The notes under the pieces were generated by a model that was not told the DNA's origin, ran no database searches, and saw only the letters and a list, made by a program, of their open reading frames with translations. DNA of 64,000 nucleotides from G963674955 sp963674955 (lineage in GTDB: Bacteria > Desulfobacterota > Desulfovibrionia > Desulfovibrionales > Desulfovibrionaceae). Location of the stretch: contig CAXXKR010000004.1 in the NCBI GenBank assembly GCA_963674955.2, positions 992,001-1,056,000 on the forward strand, in the 5' to 3' direction. The stretch's first letter is position 1. Each line of letters begins with the position of its first letter. This document shows positions 60,943-64,000 of this stretch, in pieces. Both the position numbers and the translations under genes were made by a program.

Positions 60943-62706
60943 TCAGGCCCCCCGCTCAATCTCCATCCTGACCAGGGCCTGGTTGTAGGCCGAGGTTACG
61001 GCCCTTTCGGTCAAGGTGCCCACAAGCTTCCTGGCCGCAGTGCTCTGGGTGACCGGCAGTTGGGACACGCCCTTGTTGGTCATCTTTTCCATGGCCGCCT
61101 GCAGGGTCTCGCCGGGAATCACCGTGACCAGCTGCGAACTGGCGATGTCCTTGGCTATTATCAGCTTCAAAAGCCCTTCCTCGTGAAGCAGGGAGCGGAT
61201 ATCCCTGAATGATATTATGCCGGTAAGCCAGCCCTTGTGGTTGACCACGTGCAGATAGGGCGCGTTTTCGTTCTTGAAGGTCTCGATGATTCCTTCCAGG
61301 GGCATGCTTTCCGGTATGCTCAGGACATCCCTGTCCATGACATCGCCCACCTTTATGCCCTGCAAGACGGTCATCTCCCGGCCCGCCTCGATGTCTATGC
61401 CCCGGCGCAAAAGCTTGGTGGTGTATATGGACCCGCGCCTGAGGGTGGAGTTCAGGACCGAAGCGATGATGCAGGTGATCATCAGAGGCAGAATGATGGA
61501 GTACTTGTTGGTCAGTTCGAAAATGATGAGTATGGCCGTGATGGGCGCATAGGTTGTTCCGGCCACCACGCCGCCCATGGCCACCAGCGCGTAGGCGCCG
61601 GGCGTGGCCGTGATTTCGGGAAACAGCCCGTGAACCACGCAGCCGAAGGCTCCGCCGGTCATGGCCCCGATGAACAGCGAAGGCGCGAAAATTCCGCCGG
61701 ACCCTCCGCTGCCGAGCGTGATGGAGGTGGCCAGTATCTTGACCCAGATGAGGGTGAAAAGAACCAGCGCGCCCATCTGGTTGGTCAGGGAGAGGTTCAT
61801 TGCCCCGTAGCCCACGCCGAAGATGAAGGGATACTTGATTATGACCAGGCCCAGAAGAGCGCCGCCCAGGGCGGGCTTGAGCCAGCCCGGAAACTTCAAG
61901 GCGTCGAAAACGTCCTCGAACTTGTAGAGCACCACGATAAAGGCCAGGGCCACCAGCCCGGAGGCAATGCCCAGCAATGGATAGAACCCGAACTCCCACA
62001 AGGAGACTATGCTGTAGTCCGGGATGTGAAAGGCCGGAAAATCGCCGAAGTAATAGCGGGAAATGGTGGTGGCCGTGACCGACGACAAAACCACGGGCGA
62101 AAAGGACATGAGCCCGAAATCGCCGATGATGATCTCAAGGGCGAAAAGCACTCCGGCGATGGGGGCGTTGAAGGTCGCTGCAATACCCGCAGCAGCCCCG
62201 CAGCCGACCATGGTCTTCATGTGGATGGACGGAATCTTGAAGAGCTGTCCCACGGATGAACCGATCGACGAGCCGATCTGAACCATCGGTCCCTCGCGGC
62301 CCACGGAACCGCCCGAGCCGATGGTGATGGCCGAGGCGAATATCTTGGCCACGGCCACGCGCTTGCGGATGTGGCCGCCGCGCATGGCGATGGCCTCCAT
62401 GACCTCCGGGACTCCGTGCCCCTTGGCTTCCTTGGCGAAGAAATGGATAATCACTCCCGCCACGAGACCGCCTGCCGCAGGAAGAAGAATCTTTAGATAT
62501 GAGGGTACGCTGTCGGTGAATTCCAGAAAGTCCGATCCGTTCTGGTAAAAAACCCATTGCATGGACTTGAGCACGAATCGAAAGAGGACAGCCCCGTAGC
62601 CGGCCAGAACGCCTATTATTATCGCCAGCAAGAGGTGCCTGACGTCTCGCCCGGCCTTGGGACGCCGGACTCTTTTCAATAGTTTTGCTAAGCTTCCTTC
62701 TGACAT
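60943..62706 (-). CDS. ClC-family chloride channel/transporter with CBS domains
   Basis: A 587-residue ClC: selectivity-filter motifs GSGGSVGREGPMVQIGSS (with the gating Glu in GREGP) and GSGGSGGIFAPSLFIGAMTG, about twelve hydrophobic segments over residues 20-440, and a C-terminal pair of CBS domains (about 455-580, VGDVMDRDVLSIPESMPL and FRDIRSLLHEEGLLKLI) that may bind adenine nucleotides. The E. coli-type gating glutamate suggests a Cl-/H+ exchanger as likely as a channel. The start at 62706 follows a modest site. No obvious partner gene. Confidence 0.92.
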   Translation of the reverse strand: MSEGSLAKLLKRVRRPKAGRDVRHLLLAIIIGVLAGYGAVLFRFVLKSMQWVFYQNGSDFLEFTDSVPSYLKILLPAAGGLVAGVIIHFFAKEAKGHGVPEVMEAIAMRGGHIRKRVAVAKIFASAITIGSGGSVGREGPMVQIGSSIGSSVGQLFKIPSIHMKTMVGCGAAAGIAATFNAPIAGVLFALEIIIGDFGLMSFSPVVLSSVTATTISRYYFGDFPAFHIPDYSIVSLWEFGFYPLLGIASGLVALAFIVVLYKFEDVFDALKFPGWLKPALGGALLGLVIIKYPFIFGVGYGAMNLSLTNQMGALVLFTLIWVKILATSITLGSGGSGGIFAPSLFIGAMTGGAFGCVVHGLFPEITATPGAYALVAMGGVVAGTTYAPITAILIIFELTNKYSIILPLMITCIIASVLNSTLRRGSIYTTKLLRRGIDIEAGREMTVLQGIKVGDVMDRDVLSIPESMPLEGIIETFKNENAPYLHVVNHKGWLTGIISFRDIRSLLHEEGLLKLIIAKDIASSQLVTVIPGETLQAAMEKMTNKGVSQLPVTQSTAARKLVGTLTERAVTSAYNQALVRMEIERGA

Positions 62707-62910
62707 TCGCCGAGACCGATTAAGTTACAGGATGAAGTCCAACTGCAGGCCAACGTCTCGATATTTCAGTTCTTACCGGCAATGTACGCAGTTACGCCAG
62801 GGATTGCAACGCATCATTTCCAAAACCTTGAACCCCGGCGCAAAACCGGCTAAACACTGCCGGACGCCATACAGCGCAAAACGCAAGCATCTTTCAAACG
62901 GAGCCGACAA

Positions 62911-63435
62911 ATGGACAAGATGATCCTTGAGGAAATAAAGGCCGTACCTGAATTCGACATGTGGTACTACTGCGAGGTGGCGGGAGAAAGCCGCCTGGAC
63001 CACGATCTGCTCGAGGAATTGGAGCCCCGCTGGAACAAGTGGCAAAAGCACATGAAGGCCTACAGCCTGAAAAGCCCGAAGCCGGGCGGCGGCAGCTTTC
63101 TGCTGCTTTATCTGGAAAGCGAGATCGAAAGCGAAATCGAGGGCATCTGGCAGGATTCGCCCACCCTGGGCCTGGCCTTCCACCATCTGGCCATCACCAT
63201 GGTCATGTCCGCAGCCCAGAGCCTGATTCCGGAACTTCTGGAAACACAGTGCGCCCCCCTGCCCAAGCCGGGCCAGGCGGTTCAGGAGGCCTTCAGGGAA
63301 CTGGGACTTGAATGGAACATGGAAGGGACAATCAACCGCCAGTTTGCAGTCTTCACTCCCTATCCCTACGCCGGAGGCTGCGAAATCTGTTTTCTGTCCG
63401 ACACCTGCCCAAAGAGCAAGGTAAAGAAGCAATAG
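62911..63435 (+). CDS. Conserved hypothetical protein with C-terminal cysteine motif
   Basis: A 174-residue soluble protein with no membrane segment or signal. Middle part helical; the C-terminus has GGCEICFLSDTCPKSKVKK, three cysteines in CxxC-x5-C, of metal-binding or redox type. I do not recognise the family. It stands alone between the ClC gene (divergent) and a convergent unknown gene 12 bp away. The context gives no function. Confidence 0.65.
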   Translation: MDKMILEEIKAVPEFDMWYYCEVAGESRLDHDLLEELEPRWNKWQKHMKAYSLKSPKPGGGSFLLLYLESEIESEIEGIWQDSPTLGLAFHHLAITMVMSAAQSLIPELLETQCAPLPKPGQAVQEAFRELGLEWNMEGTINRQFAVFTPYPYAGGCEICFLSDTCPKSKVKKQ

Positions 63436-63447
63436 CGCGGCAAGTCC

Positions 63448-63915
63448 TTAAACGTAAACGAAATCCTTGAGCGGCTCCTTGTCCGTGAACAACTCGTCCA
63501 GCCTTGCCTTGTGACCGGGCAGGATTTTGATATCCGCGACCTCCAGGCCTGCGGGAAGGCCGGCATAGAACTTCAAGGCCCGGTCTATGAAGTCCGCGGC
63601 CAGGAAAGAAGCCTCCACCTCATGGGGCTGCCCGCCCCAATTGACCTCAAGTCGCAGGGTGTGTTCACGCTCAGGGGGACGGGTCACGAGGTTGCCGGTC
63701 TTGGTCAGGGCTTCCATGACCGTATCCGGAAGCATTCCGGACCAGCGGGCCAGGGCCTGGGTGAAGGCGGGCTGAAAGGCTATGTAATAATAGGGATCGA
63801 CCTTGCAGGCCACGGCCTTGTCCGGCAGGTTGAGGATGTAGGGAGTCTGGGCAAAGACCTTTGCCAATCCCTTTTGCAGCCTGGAAACGATCTCCTGATA
63901 GTCTTTAAGCGGCAT
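63448..63915 (-). CDS. Conserved hypothetical protein
   Basis: A 155-residue soluble alpha/beta protein (PLKDYQEIVSRLQKGLAKVF at the start, LRLEVNWGGQPHEVEASFLAADFIDRALKFYAGLPAGLE in the second half, residues about 95-135). No catalytic motif, signal or cysteine pattern is recognisable. The ATG at 63915 has GGAGG 6 nt upstream; an open extension to 63948 is unlikely. It is convergent with the Cys-motif protein. Confidence 0.65.
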   Translation of the reverse strand: MPLKDYQEIVSRLQKGLAKVFAQTPYILNLPDKAVACKVDPYYYIAFQPAFTQALARWSGMLPDTVMEALTKTGNLVTRPPEREHTLRLEVNWGGQPHEVEASFLAADFIDRALKFYAGLPAGLEVADIKILPGHKARLDELFTDKEPLKDFVYV

Positions 63916-63965
63916 GGCTATCCTCCTATAGACAAACAGAAAACACAAAACCCGTTTTTTATCAA

Positions 63966-64000
63966 CTACTCCCCGAAAGCCTGCGCCATGAGCCGCTTGT
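63966..64000 (-). CDS. C-terminal end of a gene continuing past the window
   Basis: On the minus strand the edge reads ...KRLMAQAFGE-stop, TAG at 63968-63966, about 50 bp upstream of the start of the preceding gene. Too short to identify; listed because spacing and composition look coding. Confidence 0.35.
   Translation of the reverse strand, partial: KRLMAQAFGE

Noticed and set aside
1..64000. CRISPR arrays, rRNA genes or IS elements
   Set aside because: No regularly spaced repeats, no rRNA-like sequence and no transposase frame with terminal inverted repeats were seen.

Overview
The window comes from a sulfate-reducing deltaproteobacterium (Desulfobacterota), most likely a member of the Desulfovibrionaceae. 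The reasons are the Qrc-type periplasmic quinone reductase genes at the left edge, the gene order rimP-nusA-ylxR-infB-ylxP-rbfA-nrnA-truB-rpsO-pnp lying divergently from a flgF-flgG-flgA-flgH-flgI-flgJ-flgN-flgK-flgL-csrA-fliW block (as I recall it from Desulfovibrio vulgaris), a FlgM-associated small protein of the type known from that genus, and GC-rich codon use with frequent GTG/TTG starts. No tools were used; family names come from recognised motifs.

Layout. 1-2.1 kb: two Qrc genes, the first cut by the window edge. 2.2-4.4 kb: rfbC, a CvpA-like protein and mazG. 4.35-10.0 kb: a visibly AT-richer accessory segment bounded and split by three copies of a 48-bp direct repeat. The repeat is the tRNA-Ser(UGA) terminator plus the tRNA 3' end. 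The segment carries a PAS histidine kinase, a P2-type cation ATPase, a PsiE-family membrane protein and a small exported protein, and it ends in a second, diverged copy of the MazG C-terminus. 10-15.2 kb: tRNA-Ser(UGA), a NifX-like protein, a PilZ-like protein, thiM and a large hybrid histidine kinase. 15.7-24.3 kb: tRNA-Ser(GCU), then a tight minus-strand run der, mtnA, gatB, DUF4254, mltA, ARMT1-like and nadK.

24.4-35.7 kb is flagellar. flgM and its companion gene read rightwards behind a candidate sigma-28 promoter. The rod/ring/hook-filament-junction genes with csrA-fliW read leftwards behind a good sigma-54 site upstream of flgF. 35.7-46.5 kb is the plus-strand information-processing operon. 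It starts with a structured leader region and tRNA-Gly(CCC), and ends with rpsO-pnp.

46.5-64 kb: a short glutaredoxin-like gene with an in-frame UGA that is best read as a selenoprotein; a MEMO-family protein; a 1077-residue TPR envelope protein behind an orphan sigma-54 activator with an altered GAFTGA loop; a COG2509-type flavoprotein; an orphan flagellar rod-like protein; a methyltransferase-nikR-folE2 operon; the glycine-cleavage operon gcvH-gcvPA-gcvPB-lpd without gcvT; a ClC chloride transporter with CBS domains; and two unknown genes.

The most unusual items are the unrecognised selenoprotein gene, the tandem island built on tRNA-terminator repeats with a second MazG tail but no visible integrase, the structured RNA candidate upstream of tRNA-Gly/rimP, and the GAFTHA-type sigma-54 activator.
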